Origin: Acidobacteriota bacterium
GTDB taxonomy: Bacteria; Acidobacteriota; Blastocatellia; Pyrinomonadales; Pyrinomonadaceae
Length of the DNA: 32,770 bases
Assembly (NCBI GenBank): GCA_020200135.1
Contig: JAIVJI010000109.1
Span: 1-32,770 of the forward strand
Reading direction: 5' to 3'
Shown here: positions 6,686 through 14,904 of the stretch, one piece after another
Layout of the letters: each line of letters opens with the position of its first letter
How positions within the stretch are numbered: the first letter of the stretch is position 1
Translations under genes and position numbers: made by a program
The notes under the pieces: model-generated
Databases searched by the model: none
The model's input: the letters and a program-made list of their open reading frames with translations, nothing else
Told to the model about the DNA's origin: nothing

Positions 6686-7915
6686 CTACGGTGCGGGCCA
6701 CTCGACGCGCTCGGCCCCGAGGAAGCGCGCGAGGCGTTCGGCCGCCTCTTCGAGTCCCCTGACGCGCGCGCGGGTCGGGCGCGCGGACGGCTCCCAGAAG
6801 ACGCGCCGGATTTTGAGCGCGCCCTCGGAGCGCTCGAACTTGGGGTCTACGCGGCCGACGAGGCGGTCGCCTTCGAGCACGGGCAGGACGTAGTAGCCGT
6901 GCCTGCGCGCCGGCTCGGGCACGAACGCCTCGAAGCGGTAGTCGAACCCGAAGAGGCGCCCGGCGCGCGCGCGGTCACGCAGCACCGGGTCGAAGGGGCT
7001 GAGCAGCCGCGTGCGCGCGGGCGGCGCGGGCTGTCGCGCGAGACGGCTTTCCCAGTCGGGCGCCGCGTAGGCCGGCTTCGGCTTTGAGTCCGCGCCCGAA
7101 GACTCGACGACGACGGGAACGACTCTCCCCTCGCGCGCCGCGCGCTCGCACCACTCGCGCGCGCGCGCCGGCTCTATCGAGGCCCAGAAGTCGGCCAGCT
7201 CCTTCGGCGTCGCCACCACCAGACGCTCCAGCGCGGTCGAGCAGGCCCACTCCGTGTGCTCCTCTTCCGTGGGCGCGGGCGCGCGGTGCAGCTCCGGGAA
7301 GACGCGCTCGGTCAGGTCGTAGACCTTCTGGAACCTCTCGCGCCGCGCGACCATCAGCTCGCCCGTGTGCCAGAGGTATTCGAGCGCGGCCTTCTGCGGC
7401 TTCCAACCCCACCAGGCCTGCGACGCGCCGCGCTCGTGCTCGAAGTCCTGCGAACGCAAAGGCCCCTCGCGCGCGACGCGCTCGCGCACCGCGTTGAGAA
7501 CTTTTTCGGCGTCTCCGCCCATGCGCTCGCCCCACCAGCGGTTGCCGCGTATGCGCGCGCCCGCGCGCGCGAAGCGCGGCTTCCAGTGCGCGAACCACTC
7601 GGCGGGGACGGCCGAGGCGTCGTGCGTCCAGTGCTCGAAGAGGCTGCGGTCGCGCTCAAGCAGGCGCGCGAAGTGCTCGCGGCGGTAGCCGTCCGAACGG
7701 CTGAAGAGCGTCAGGTGGTGCGCGCGCTCGACGTAGTTGATCGAGTCGAGCTGGACGAAGCCCATCCGCGTGACGAGCGCGAGCAGCGCCTTCGGCGTCG
7801 CCGCGCGCGCGGGCTCCGCGAGGAGCCCCTGCGCCCCCAGCAGGAGCAGCCGCGCCGCCGCCGCCGTCACGCGGGGCGCGCTCGTCGCGTGCGTCGCTGT
7901 CGTCTTTGGCGTCAA
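6686..7915 (-). CDS. AlkX/YcaQ-type winged-helix DNA glycosylase
   Basis: Protein of 409 residues of the HTH_42 (YcaQ/AlkZ) family, which remove damaged bases or unhook interstrand crosslinks. Residues 17-32 (TAAAARLLLLGAQGLL) match the family start. FVQLDSINYVERAHHLTLFSR carries Gln55-x-Asp57, the Q-x-D motif of the AlkX/YcaQ branch; the AlkZ branch has Q-x-Q. LFEHWTHDASAVPAEWF and the C-terminal LLSPFDPVLRDRARAGRLFGFDYRFE are also typical. No ATG fits: the frame continues upstream into the next gene, so I use TTG 7913-7915; GTG at 7868-7870 is possible. The start lies 46 bases after the RluA-family stop on the same strand, so the two may be co-transcribed. Predicted role: repair of alkylation or crosslink damage. 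Confidence 0.85.
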   Translation of the reverse strand: MTPKTTATHATSAPRVTAAAARLLLLGAQGLLAEPARAATPKALLALVTRMGFVQLDSINYVERAHHLTLFSRSDGYRREHFARLLERDRSLFEHWTHDASAVPAEWFAHWKPRFARAGARIRGNRWWGERMGGDAEKVLNAVRERVAREGPLRSQDFEHERGASQAWWGWKPQKAALEYLWHTGELMVARRERFQKVYDLTERVFPELHRAPAPTEEEHTEWACSTALERLVVATPKELADFWASIEPARAREWCERAAREGRVVPVVVESSGADSKPKPAYAAPDWESRLARQPAPPARTRLLSPFDPVLRDRARAGRLFGFDYRFEAFVPEPARRHGYYVLPVLEGDRLVGRVDPKFERSEGALKIRRVFWEPSARPTRARVRGLEEAAERLARFLGAERVEWPAP

Positions 7916-7961
7916 GGTTGTTTGAGCTTTAAAGTCCGCGCCCTCTTTTCTCAACCGGGGC

Positions 7962-8846
7962 TTAAAGCGTCCGCGCGCTCTCGAAGTGGCGCTCGCGCCC
8001 CGTGACGGGGTCGCGGAAGGAGACGGACTTCGCGAGCAGTTTGAGCGGCGCGGAAAAGTCCTCGGGCGCTGACTCAATCACCTCGGGGTAGAGCCTGTCG
8101 CCCATGATTGGAATCCCCAGCGCCGCGAGGTGCAGGCGCACCTGATGCTTGCGCCCCGTGACGGGGCGCGCCTCGTAGAGCGACGACGCGCCCTCGCGCC
8201 CTACAAGATCGACGCGCGTCTCGGCGTTCGGCTCGCCTTCGACCTCACACATGCGGAAGAAGGGTTGGCCCGCGACGATGCGGCTGCGGCGCGTGACGGG
8301 GAAGTCGAGTGCTTCACACGCGGGCGCGAGCGCGTGGTAGACCTTCGAGACCTCGCGCCGCTGGAAGAGCGAGGCGTAGGCGCCGCGCGTCAAAGGGTCT
8401 ACGGAGAAGACGACCAGGCCGGCCGTCTCGCGGTCGATGCGGTGGACGGGGACCAGGTGCTCGGCGCCCGTCCGCCTCTTCAGACGGACGAGCAACGTCT
8501 CGCGCAGGAAACGCCCCGCGGGAACGACCGGAAGGAAGTGCGGCTTGTCGGCGACGAGGACGTGCGCGTCCATGTGGAGGACGTGCTCGTCGAACGGGAC
8601 GCGCGTCTCGTCCGGCGGCTCGCGGTAGTAGAAGACGCACGCCCCGGCGCGGTAAGGGCTCGCAGGCGTGAGGCGCTGGGCCCGCTCGTCAACCACCTCG
8701 CCCCTCAGCATACGCGACGCCCAAACGTCCGCGCCGACCGAAGCGTGCCGCTCCGCCAGAAAGTCGAGGACGGTCTCCCAACCCCCGGCGGGCAGCGTCT
8801 GCCGGCTCGGCGCCACGCCGTCGACCACGGGCAGCGGCGACTTCAA
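7962..8846 (-). CDS. RluA-family pseudouridine synthase
   Basis: Protein of 294 residues. It belongs to the RluA family, which isomerises specific uridines in rRNA or tRNA. The catalytic aspartate is Asp138 in VHRIDRETAGLVVFS. VLVADKPHFLPVVP near residue 96 is the family's first strand block, and RPVTGRKHQVRLHLAALGIPIMGD is the RNA-binding block near the C-terminus. No separate S4 domain is obvious. The exact target uridine cannot be told from sequence. The start is TTG 8844-8846, 11 bases after the beta-lactamase stop, preceded by a GAGGGGG ribosome binding site. The frame is open far upstream but that part lies in the beta-lactamase gene. Confidence 0.9.
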   Translation of the reverse strand: MKSPLPVVDGVAPSRQTLPAGGWETVLDFLAERHASVGADVWASRMLRGEVVDERAQRLTPASPYRAGACVFYYREPPDETRVPFDEHVLHMDAHVLVADKPHFLPVVPAGRFLRETLLVRLKRRTGAEHLVPVHRIDRETAGLVVFSVDPLTRGAYASLFQRREVSKVYHALAPACEALDFPVTRRSRIVAGQPFFRMCEVEGEPNAETRVDLVGREGASSLYEARPVTGRKHQVRLHLAALGIPIMGDRLYPEVIESAPEDFSAPLKLLAKSVSFRDPVTGRERHFESARTL

Positions 8847-8857
8847 CCCGCCCCCCC

Positions 8858-9856
8858 TCAACGTCCCGCCGCGGGGCGCGGCACGTGCGCGTCGTAGGCG
8901 GCGCGCGCAAGCTCGGCGGTCAGTTTCTCCTGCCCCTCGACCGACAGCTTCGAGCCGTTGAGCAGCACGGCCAACGCGAGGTGCCCCTTGCCCTCGGGGA
9001 GCGTGATGAGTCCCACGTCGTTCGTCGTCGCGGGGCCCGTCCCCGTCTTGTCGCCGACCGGCGTCCCCGGCGGCACGCCCGCGCGCAGCCGCCCGAGCCC
9101 CGTCACCGCGCGCCCCATCATCCCGAGCAGCACGTCCAGATTCTCGGGGCGCAGGACCTCGCCCTTCCGCAGCAGCGCGAGCAGGCGCGCGAGGTCCGAG
9201 GCCGAGCCCGTGTTGGGGTGCGCGTCCCTGTTCTTTAAAAATTCGCGCACGCCCGAGCGGACTTCGATGTCGCGGAGGCCGAGCGCGCGCATGCGCTCGG
9301 TGACGGCGGCGGGGCCGCCGACGAGTTCGAGCATCTTGTCGCTCGAAGTGTTGTCGCTCCGCGCGATGGAGAATTCGAGCAGCTCGCGGACGGTGCGGTC
9401 GGAGGCTTCCCGCCAGAGGTCGGAGTTCGCCTTCACGCCCGGCGCGGCCTCCTCGGGCTCGACCCTCACCTTCTGCTCCAGCGCGAGCTTGCCGGCTTCC
9501 ACGTCCTGCAGGACGGCGACCGCGAGCGGCAGCTTGAAGACGCTGTAGAGCGGAAGCCTCCGCCCGCCCTCGGACGACGCCGCGCGCCCCGACTCGACGT
9601 GCACGACCGCCGCCGCGCACTCGCCGCCCGCGCGCCCGCAAATCTCCTTCAGCCGCGCCGACAGCCCCGCGTCCTCCGCCCCCTGTTCCTGCGCCTGTCG
9701 CTGGACCGGCGTCGGGGAGGCGGGCAAAGCGGCGGCGGCGGGCGCGCCGCCGCCCGAGCCCTGCGCCGGCGTCTCCGACGTGTTCAGACACGCCGACAGC
9801 CCGGCGGCCGCGACGGCGACGACGAGGGCCACGACGAACGAGGTTCTGCTAAGCAA
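8858..9856 (-). CDS. class A beta-lactamase, predicted lipoprotein
   Basis: Protein of 332 residues with TTG start at 9854-9856, preceded by GGGAGGGG. Residues 1-22 are a signal peptide ending in LSAC, a lipobox with Cys23, so the enzyme is probably lipid-anchored. A low-complexity Ala/Pro/Gln linker (about 25-60) precedes the catalytic domain. Serine beta-lactamase motifs are complete: S105-VF-K108, S167-D-N169, E205-FLK-N209 at the omega-loop position of E166 and N170, and K270-TG. It would hydrolyse penicillins or cephalosporins through an acyl-serine intermediate. The omega loop reads EFLKN rather than the common EPELN and is short before NTGSASDLARLL, so spectrum cannot be predicted. Upstream is a long inverted repeat; the RluA-family gene follows 11 bases downstream. 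Confidence 0.92.
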   Translation of the reverse strand: MLSRTSFVVALVVAVAAAGLSACLNTSETPAQGSGGGAPAAAALPASPTPVQRQAQEQGAEDAGLSARLKEICGRAGGECAAAVVHVESGRAASSEGGRRLPLYSVFKLPLAVAVLQDVEAGKLALEQKVRVEPEEAAPGVKANSDLWREASDRTVRELLEFSIARSDNTSSDKMLELVGGPAAVTERMRALGLRDIEVRSGVREFLKNRDAHPNTGSASDLARLLALLRKGEVLRPENLDVLLGMMGRAVTGLGRLRAGVPPGTPVGDKTGTGPATTNDVGLITLPEGKGHLALAVLLNGSKLSVEGQEKLTAELARAAYDAHVPRPAAGR

Positions 9857-9910
9857 GGACGACCCCTCCCGACTCGAAGCTCCTGTGAGAGGCGGGAAGT
9901 TTACCACAGA

Positions 9911-9963
9911 GACACGGGGACGCGGCTTGAAGCCTTCTCGTCTTCAAGCCGCGTCCCCGTGTC
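9911..9963. repeat. perfect inverted repeat, 22-bp arms (terminator-like)
   Basis: Arms at 9911-9932 and 9942-9963 are perfectly complementary around a 9-base loop. The arm is made of degenerate 7-8-base units (GACACGG, GGACGCGG). It lies between the stop of the surface-protein gene (9998, minus) and the start of the beta-lactamase gene (9856, minus), where it could end transcription of the former. Confidence 0.85.
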
Positions 9964-9997
9964 CGAGGTGATGATTCTTTTCGGCCGCCCGCCGTCT

Positions 9998-11590
9998 CTA
10001 GTTGGCCTTGATTATCCAGACCACATAGGCGTTCTTAGGTCTCGTCTCACCCCCGCCGCTGCTCGCCGTGCTTTGGGAGCGCGGCCAGCTATCAATAAAC
10101 GAATGTGTGTCCACATTCGTTTTCGGCAGCGGCGTTGAGCCCTTCGTCAAGACGAAAGAGAGGCCGTCCGGCGCGTTGTGAACGTGCGAGGCGAACTCGT
10201 CGGCCTGGAGCGAGCCGACGCTGTTCCCCGTGTTGCCGCCCGCGTTGGAGGCGGCGCGCGCGTCCCTGTCCGGGTCTCTCGGGGTCGCGGTGGGCGTGCT
10301 GGCGGTGTCGCGGTCTACCCCGCGCAGGAATCTCCCGGCGAGGTCGGGCAGGTTGAACGTCGTGGCCGAGTCGCCCGCGCCCCAAGAGGTGCCGACAGCG
10401 GCGAACAGCGCGGCGAACTGCGTCCGGCTCACCGCGGCGCCGTCGCATACCAGCCACCCAGCGGGTATCGTGTTGAGAGGGCCGGCATAGGCGACGACGG
10501 TGCCGACGGGTACGCCGCCGCCCCCCCCGCCGCCCGTGGCGGCGGTCGTCTGCTTCGTCCCGTCAGGGAAGACGAGCCCGTTGCCCGCGCCGTTCAGGCG
10601 CACGTCCCCCACCACTTCGAGCCTCGACGCGGGGTTGGTGACGCCGACGCCGACGTTGCCGTTGCGCGCGAGGGTCAAGCGCGCGCTCGTGTCGAGCGCC
10701 GCCTCGCTGTTGGTCGAGCCCGTCGCCCTCACGCGAAACTGAAGCCCGATCTGGTTGTTGCCCGCGATGGACGAGAGCCACTCCGCCCCGTCGGTCAACT
10801 GAATCTGTGAGGTCGCGCCCGTCCCTGCCACGTAGCGGAGCTTGGCGCCGCCCGCGCCCGTGTTCCAGAACCGCTGGAGGATGTCGCCCGCGCTCTGGCG
10901 CTGCACCTCGAAGAACGGCTGCGCCCCGCCGGAGACGGCGCGCGTCCCCGTGAAGTTGAAGACGTTCCCGGAGGCGTCTTCGAGGAACGTCGAGTCTCCG
11001 AGCGTGCCCGTGTCGTCGAGCCACTTCGCTATCTTGTTCGTCGTCCCGAAGCCCGTGGCGCTGGCCCCCGGCAGCTCTTCGCCCTCGGGGCCGGTGAGTC
11101 TGAGCCTGCCACCGCCGGCTTGCAGCGTCGTGCCGTCCGCAAAGCGGAAGCCGCCCGAGGCGCGCACCGCGCCCGCCACGTCGAGCGCGTCCTCCGGTCC
11201 TGTCGTGCCGATGCCGACGCGCCCCTCTGGCGTGATGCGCACGCGCTCGGCGTCGAGCCCCGAGAAGAAGTCGCCCAGCCGGAACGCCAGCGCGCCGCGC
11301 GTCGAGGTCAGGCGGCCGTCGCGCCCATCGTGCGCCGCGAGCGTCAGCGCCGACTCTTCGCCGCCCTCAGCGCGCGCCAGAGACCCTTCCGCCCCCGCGA
11401 CGCCCGCCTAGACCTCAAGCCGCGTTTGCGTCACTTCGCCGAGGGCGGCGAAGCGCAGGCCCCGCGCGGTCAGGGAGACCGTGACGGCGCGCGGCGCGGC
11501 GCGCTCGTCGCCCGCGTCCTGCGCGCCGGCCGGGGCGTGTGCGAAGAGGAGGGCGAGGCAGAGTAGGAGAGTTCGCTTGGGGGAAGTCAT
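9998..11590 (-). pseudogene. surface protein with GIGTT repeats and tail-collar domain, split by an amber codon
   Basis: Translation starts at ATG 11588-11590 after a strong GGAGGTGA site and gives a signal peptide (TLLLCLALLFAHAPAGAQ) and a short mature part ending in TRLEV. A TAG then follows at 11408-11410. The same frame stays open to 9998: ALTLAAHDGRDGRLTSTRG, ITPEGRVGIGTTGPEDALDV, a second NGNVGVGVTNPASRLEVV, and a phage tail-collar domain with VGTVVAYAGP, AGWLVCDGAA and FNLPDLAGRFLRGVD. This is the architecture of large secreted, tail-fibre-like proteins common in Acidobacteriota. In those I recall, TRLEV is followed by an Ig-like domain of roughly 70-100 residues that is missing here, so the stop may mark a deletion junction rather than a point mutation. 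A downstream product could start at GTG 11242 but would lack a signal peptide. Confidence 0.78.
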
Positions 11591-11717
11591 TGGTCACCTC
11601 CGGGGGCAAGACGTTCGCGGGGGCCGTCGGCGGCAGTCCGCCGGCTAAGGGCGTGCGCGCGGGCGGGCGTTCGGGGCGAGGGTTCGGACGGCCGGGGGGG
11701 GCGCCGGCGCGGAGAGG

Positions 11718-13331
11718 TTACTGAAGAACAGGGGATAACTCAAGACTTTTGTGGGGCGCGTCGACGCCCGCGCGGGGCCGCGCCCGCGGCCTCCCCTTCC
11801 CGGCGCGGCGGGCGACGACGTGCTCCTTGTAGTGTGCGTAGCGGCGGAGGATGTGGTCGACGTAGTTGACCGGCTCGAGGCCCCGGCAGAAGCCGAACTT
11901 GACCACGTCGTCCGAGGAGTACTTCTGCGTGGACTTCTGGAGGAGCCAGTAGGAGACGTGCTCCCAGCGGAGCGGGTCGCCGCCGTACTTCGACGTGAGG
12001 CGCTGCGCGTCCTCGACGTGGCCGGCGCCGGTGTTGTAGGAGGCGAGGATGAACTTGAGCCGCTCGCCCTCGTCGGTGATGCGCTCGTCCCAGAAGCCGT
12101 TCAGCCACTTGATGTACCTGACCGCGCCGGCGATGTTGTCCTCGGGGTCGAAGGGGTCGCGCACGCCGACCTCCCGCGCGGTGGCCGGCATCAGTTGGAG
12201 GAGGCCCGACGCACCCGCCCACGACTTCGCGTTCGGCTTGAACCGGGACTCCTGGTACATCTGCGAGGCGAGCAGGCGCCAGTCCCAGCCGACCAGGGGC
12301 GCGTGCCGCTTGAGCAGCTCGTCGTAGGGGCAGAGCTTGCCGGTCGAGGAGGTCAGGAAGTCGCTCGTCGCGCGCTCGATGTGGCCGCGCATGTCCACGA
12401 AGTACTTCTTGTAGAGCTGCTTGAGAAGTGCGGCGTTCTGCCCGTCCTCTATCCAGCGGTTCAGCTCGGCCAGCAGCTCGGGCGAGTTCTTCCTCACGGC
12501 CCACGCCACGCCGTGCGTGCGCCCGACGACGGGGCGCACCTTGAGGTTGCTGTACTCGGCCTCCTTCAGCACCGCCAGGTTCGACTGCATGACGGTGAAC
12601 TCGACCTCGCCGCGCGCTATCTTCTGCGCGAGCGCCTCGTCCTGAATCTGCCCCAGCTCGACGACGTGTATGTCGCCCGAGATTTCGTCGGCCAGCTCGA
12701 CGAGCGTGCGCTGGTAGGGCGACTTCTCGGGCAGGTCGACGCGCTTGCCCGCGAGCTGCGCCGGGTGCGAGACGAGCCGCGCCGGGATGTCCACCTCGGG
12801 CGCGGGGTCGGCGGGCCCGGGCGCCATCGCCCTCTCCGCCACCTTCGTCGCCGCCGCGGGCGCCTCTCCCTGCTGCACGAGCGCCGGCTCGGTCTGGTAG
12901 AGCGCGCGCGTGAAGGCGGCCTGCGCCTCCGACTGGGGGGTGGGGACGAGCCGCGCGGCCGCCACGTCGCCCTCGCCCTCGTTGAGGAGCGGGAGCAGAC
13001 TCTTCGGGTCGGTCACGACGACCATCTTGAGCTTGAGCCCGCGCGCGGCGGCGAACTCGCGCAGCAGCTCGTACTCGTAGCCGAGCGGCTCGCCACGGTA
13101 GACGAAGTATGTGGTCGAGTTGTAGGGCGCGAGCACGGTGAGCGTGCCGCGCTCCTGTATCTGCGCGAGGTCGCGCCGGACGGGCTCGGGCGGCGGCGGC
13201 ACGTCGGCCTTGCGGACGATCTCGTCGACGGCTTCCAACTTCGTCTTCGGCCCGCGCTTGCACGACGCGGCCGGTAAAAGGACGAAGAGAGCGCAGAGGG
13301 ACAGGCGGAGAAGTCTACACGTCGGGCTCAT
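11718..13331 (-). CDS. MltF-like membrane-bound lytic transglycosylase
   Basis: Protein of 537 residues from ATG 13329-13331. Residues 1-24 form a lipoprotein signal peptide ending in PAASC. About 60-310 form a periplasmic solute-binding (SBP_bac_3) domain: RGTLTVLAPYNSTTYFVYRGE at its start, then GYEYELLREFA. About 335-500 form a lytic transglycosylase domain with catalytic Glu in QMYQESRFKP, GLLQLMPATA, and ASYNTGAGHV. This two-domain order is that of MltF, which cleaves peptidoglycan to 1,6-anhydro products, with the binding domain probably regulatory. The tail after residue 505 is basic. The ATG at 13358 is also in frame, but the hydrophobic segment fits the inner start better. No good ribosome binding site is visible. 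Confidence 0.92.
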   Translation of the reverse strand: MSPTCRLLRLSLCALFVLLPAASCKRGPKTKLEAVDEIVRKADVPPPPEPVRRDLAQIQERGTLTVLAPYNSTTYFVYRGEPLGYEYELLREFAAARGLKLKMVVVTDPKSLLPLLNEGEGDVAAARLVPTPQSEAQAAFTRALYQTEPALVQQGEAPAAATKVAERAMAPGPADPAPEVDIPARLVSHPAQLAGKRVDLPEKSPYQRTLVELADEISGDIHVVELGQIQDEALAQKIARGEVEFTVMQSNLAVLKEAEYSNLKVRPVVGRTHGVAWAVRKNSPELLAELNRWIEDGQNAALLKQLYKKYFVDMRGHIERATSDFLTSSTGKLCPYDELLKRHAPLVGWDWRLLASQMYQESRFKPNAKSWAGASGLLQLMPATAREVGVRDPFDPEDNIAGAVRYIKWLNGFWDERITDEGERLKFILASYNTGAGHVEDAQRLTSKYGGDPLRWEHVSYWLLQKSTQKYSSDDVVKFGFCRGLEPVNYVDHILRRYAHYKEHVVARRAGKGRPRARPRAGVDAPHKSLELSPVLQ

Positions 13332-13493
13332 CTGGATTGGTCCAACGGGCGGGGACACCCTTCGCTCGCACCAGGGGAAGGTCGTGGGTTGCGGGGTAAG
13401 CTCGAAAAGGTTTTATGACAAAACCGCCCCCCGCGTCAACGCCCCCGCGCTACCTTTCGCCCCGCGCCCGCGTGTGCCCCGGCGGCTTCCGGA

Positions 13494-13672
13494 AGACCTC
13501 ACAGCTCGTGGAACACGTTCCCCGGCAGCGGGCCGGCCCACGCCATCTGGTCGCACCGCTGGGCGGCCTGGTTCAACCGCGCCGGCGTCGACGGCCCCTC
13601 CTACAACAAGGACGGCGGCGGCGAGTTCGGCGGCGGCTGGGGCGCCAACCCGACTTCACGTCCGCCCTATGA
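13494..13672 (+). pseudogene. orphan coding fragment, no start codon, frameshift near its end
   Basis: Between the MltF-like gene and the desaturase one frame (codons beginning at 13503, 13506 and so on) reads SSWNTFPGSGPAHAIW, then HRWAAWFNRAGVDGPSYNKD and GGGEFGGGWGANP. From 13503 to about 13652 every codon ends in G or C, as in real genes of this window, while the overlapping frames do not. The frame is open back to a stop at 13416 but contains no ATG, GTG or TTG. At the end, a one-base shift near 13650 would give DFTSAL and a TGA at 13670-13672, directly before a strong terminator; without it the frame runs through the terminator. I do not recognise the family. It looks like the 3' end of a lost or truncated secreted-protein gene. 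Confidence 0.5.
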
Positions 13673-13708
13673 AATAAACCGGCGGCGCCGCACACTGTCA
13701 CGCCGTTT

Positions 13709-13748
13709 GCGTGGCGGGGGCTTTGAGACCCCGCCACGCTTTTTTTTT
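13709..13748 (+). terminator. strong intrinsic terminator
   Basis: Perfect 11-bp stem (GCGTGGCGGGG at 13709-13719, complement at 13729-13739) with a 9-base loop, followed by nine T residues (13740-13748). It sits about 37 bases after the end of the orphan coding fragment, supporting that a plus-strand gene once ended there. Confidence 0.88.
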
Positions 13749-13915
13749 GCGGGGCGCGGGCCGACCCGGGCCACAATAAGCCCTTGAAAAGCTGTCGGCT
13801 GACGCGCGAGGCGACAACGATTACACAACTATTACAAACGGACGGCGCGCCGGCTGCTACTCTGTCACCATCCCCCGCGTCAAAGTTAAGGCTGCCAAAA
13901 TTTCAAGGGGGTGGT

Positions 13916-14806
13916 ATGGGTAACGAGGACGGAATGAGCGAAAACATAGCGAGCATTCAGAGGCGGACGGGCATCAACTGGGCGACGACGGTCGCCATGA
14001 TCGTCTTTCACGTGGGCGCGGTCGTCGCGCTCTTCACCTTCAGTTGGACGGCGGTGTTCGTGACCGTCGCGCTGTGGTGGGTGTCGGGGAGCCTCGGCGT
14101 CGGGATGGGCTTCCACCGCCTGCTGACGCACAGGGGCTACAAGACGCCGAAGTGGGTCGAGTACTTCCTGACGACGTGCGGCACGCTCGCGCTCGAAGGC
14201 GGCGCCATCGACTGGGTCGTCACGCACCGCATCCACCACGCGCACACCGACGCGCCCGGCGACCCGCACACGCCGCGCGACGGGACGTGGTGGGCGCACA
14301 TGGGCTGGATTCTGACGGGCACCGCGCAACAGCACGACGAGGCGGTGATGTGGCGCTACGCGCCCGACCTGATGCGCGACCGCTTCCACGTCCTCCTCAA
14401 CCGCTTCTACTGGGTGCCGCAGATCGTCCTCGGGCTCACGCTGCTGGCCGCCGGCGGGTGGACGCTGATGCTGTGGGGCGTCTTCCTGCGCGTCACCCTG
14501 AACCTGCACGCGACGTGGCTGGTCAACTCGGCGACGCACATGTGGGGCTCGCGCCGGTTCGAGACGACCGACGACTCGACCAACCTCTGGTGGGTCGCGC
14601 TCCTCACCTTCGGCGAGGGCTGGCACAACAACCATCATGCGCACCCGACGGCCGCGCGCCACGGGCTCGCCTGGTACGAGGTCGACGTGAACTGGTGGGG
14701 CATCCGCACGCTCCAGGCGCTCGGCTTAGCCCGTGACATCAAGCTCATCGGCCGCGCCCCGGCCCGGCTCCCGCGCGAGGCCGAGCCTCTGCGGCGGGCG
14801 GCGTAA
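13916..14806 (+). CDS. acyl-CoA/acyl-lipid delta-9-type fatty acid desaturase
   Basis: Protein of 296 residues from ATG 13916 with AAGGGGGTGG just upstream; an in-frame ATG at 13784 has no such site. It is a membrane di-iron desaturase that introduces a cis double bond in fatty acyl chains using oxygen. The three histidine boxes are present: HRLLTH, HRIHH (followed by AHTDAPGDPHTP) and HNNHH (in GEGWHNNHHAHP). WWAHMGWIL and NSATHMWG are typical of the stearoyl-CoA desaturase-like group. Hydrophobic segments at about 20-60 and 180-210 form the membrane pairs. It would adjust membrane fluidity. It is a single-gene unit, bounded upstream and downstream by intrinsic terminators, with a leader of over 50 bases. 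Confidence 0.94.
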   Translation: MGNEDGMSENIASIQRRTGINWATTVAMIVFHVGAVVALFTFSWTAVFVTVALWWVSGSLGVGMGFHRLLTHRGYKTPKWVEYFLTTCGTLALEGGAIDWVVTHRIHHAHTDAPGDPHTPRDGTWWAHMGWILTGTAQQHDEAVMWRYAPDLMRDRFHVLLNRFYWVPQIVLGLTLLAAGGWTLMLWGVFLRVTLNLHATWLVNSATHMWGSRRFETTDDSTNLWWVALLTFGEGWHNNHHAHPTAARHGLAWYEVDVNWWGIRTLQALGLARDIKLIGRAPARLPREAEPLRRAA

Positions 14807-14831
14807 GGGTCGAGGCGCACCCGAACGGCCG

Positions 14832-14876
14832 AAGGCCGGGGCCGCTCATCAACTGAGCGCCCCGGCCTTTCCTTTT
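14832..14876 (+). terminator. intrinsic terminator after the desaturase gene
   Basis: AAGGCCGGGGCCGCTCA (14832-14848) pairs with the matching sequence at 14854-14870 with one bulged C and a 5-base loop, followed by TTTCCTTTT. It separates the desaturase from the kinase operon. Confidence 0.8.
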
Positions 14877-14892
14877 CACCTCGGCACTACTT

Positions 14893-14898
14893 TAAAAT
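14893..14898 (+). promoter_or_regulatory. -10 box of the histidine kinase operon, leaderless start
   Basis: TAAAAT ends six bases before the ATG at 14905, so the predicted transcription start falls on or next to the start codon. No ribosome binding site is present, in agreement with a leaderless transcript. No clear -35 box was seen. Confidence 0.45.
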
Positions 14899-14904
14899 GT
14901 CTCC

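Noticed and set aside
9998..10500. Possible prophage because of a phage tail-collar domain
   Set aside because: No other phage genes, integrase or attachment sites nearby. Tail-collar ends are common on secreted surface proteins of this phylum.
11591..11717. Possible small gene between the surface-protein start and the MltF-like gene stop
   Set aside because: Only G/C-rich shadow frames are present. I see a ribosome binding site for the surface-protein gene and nothing else.
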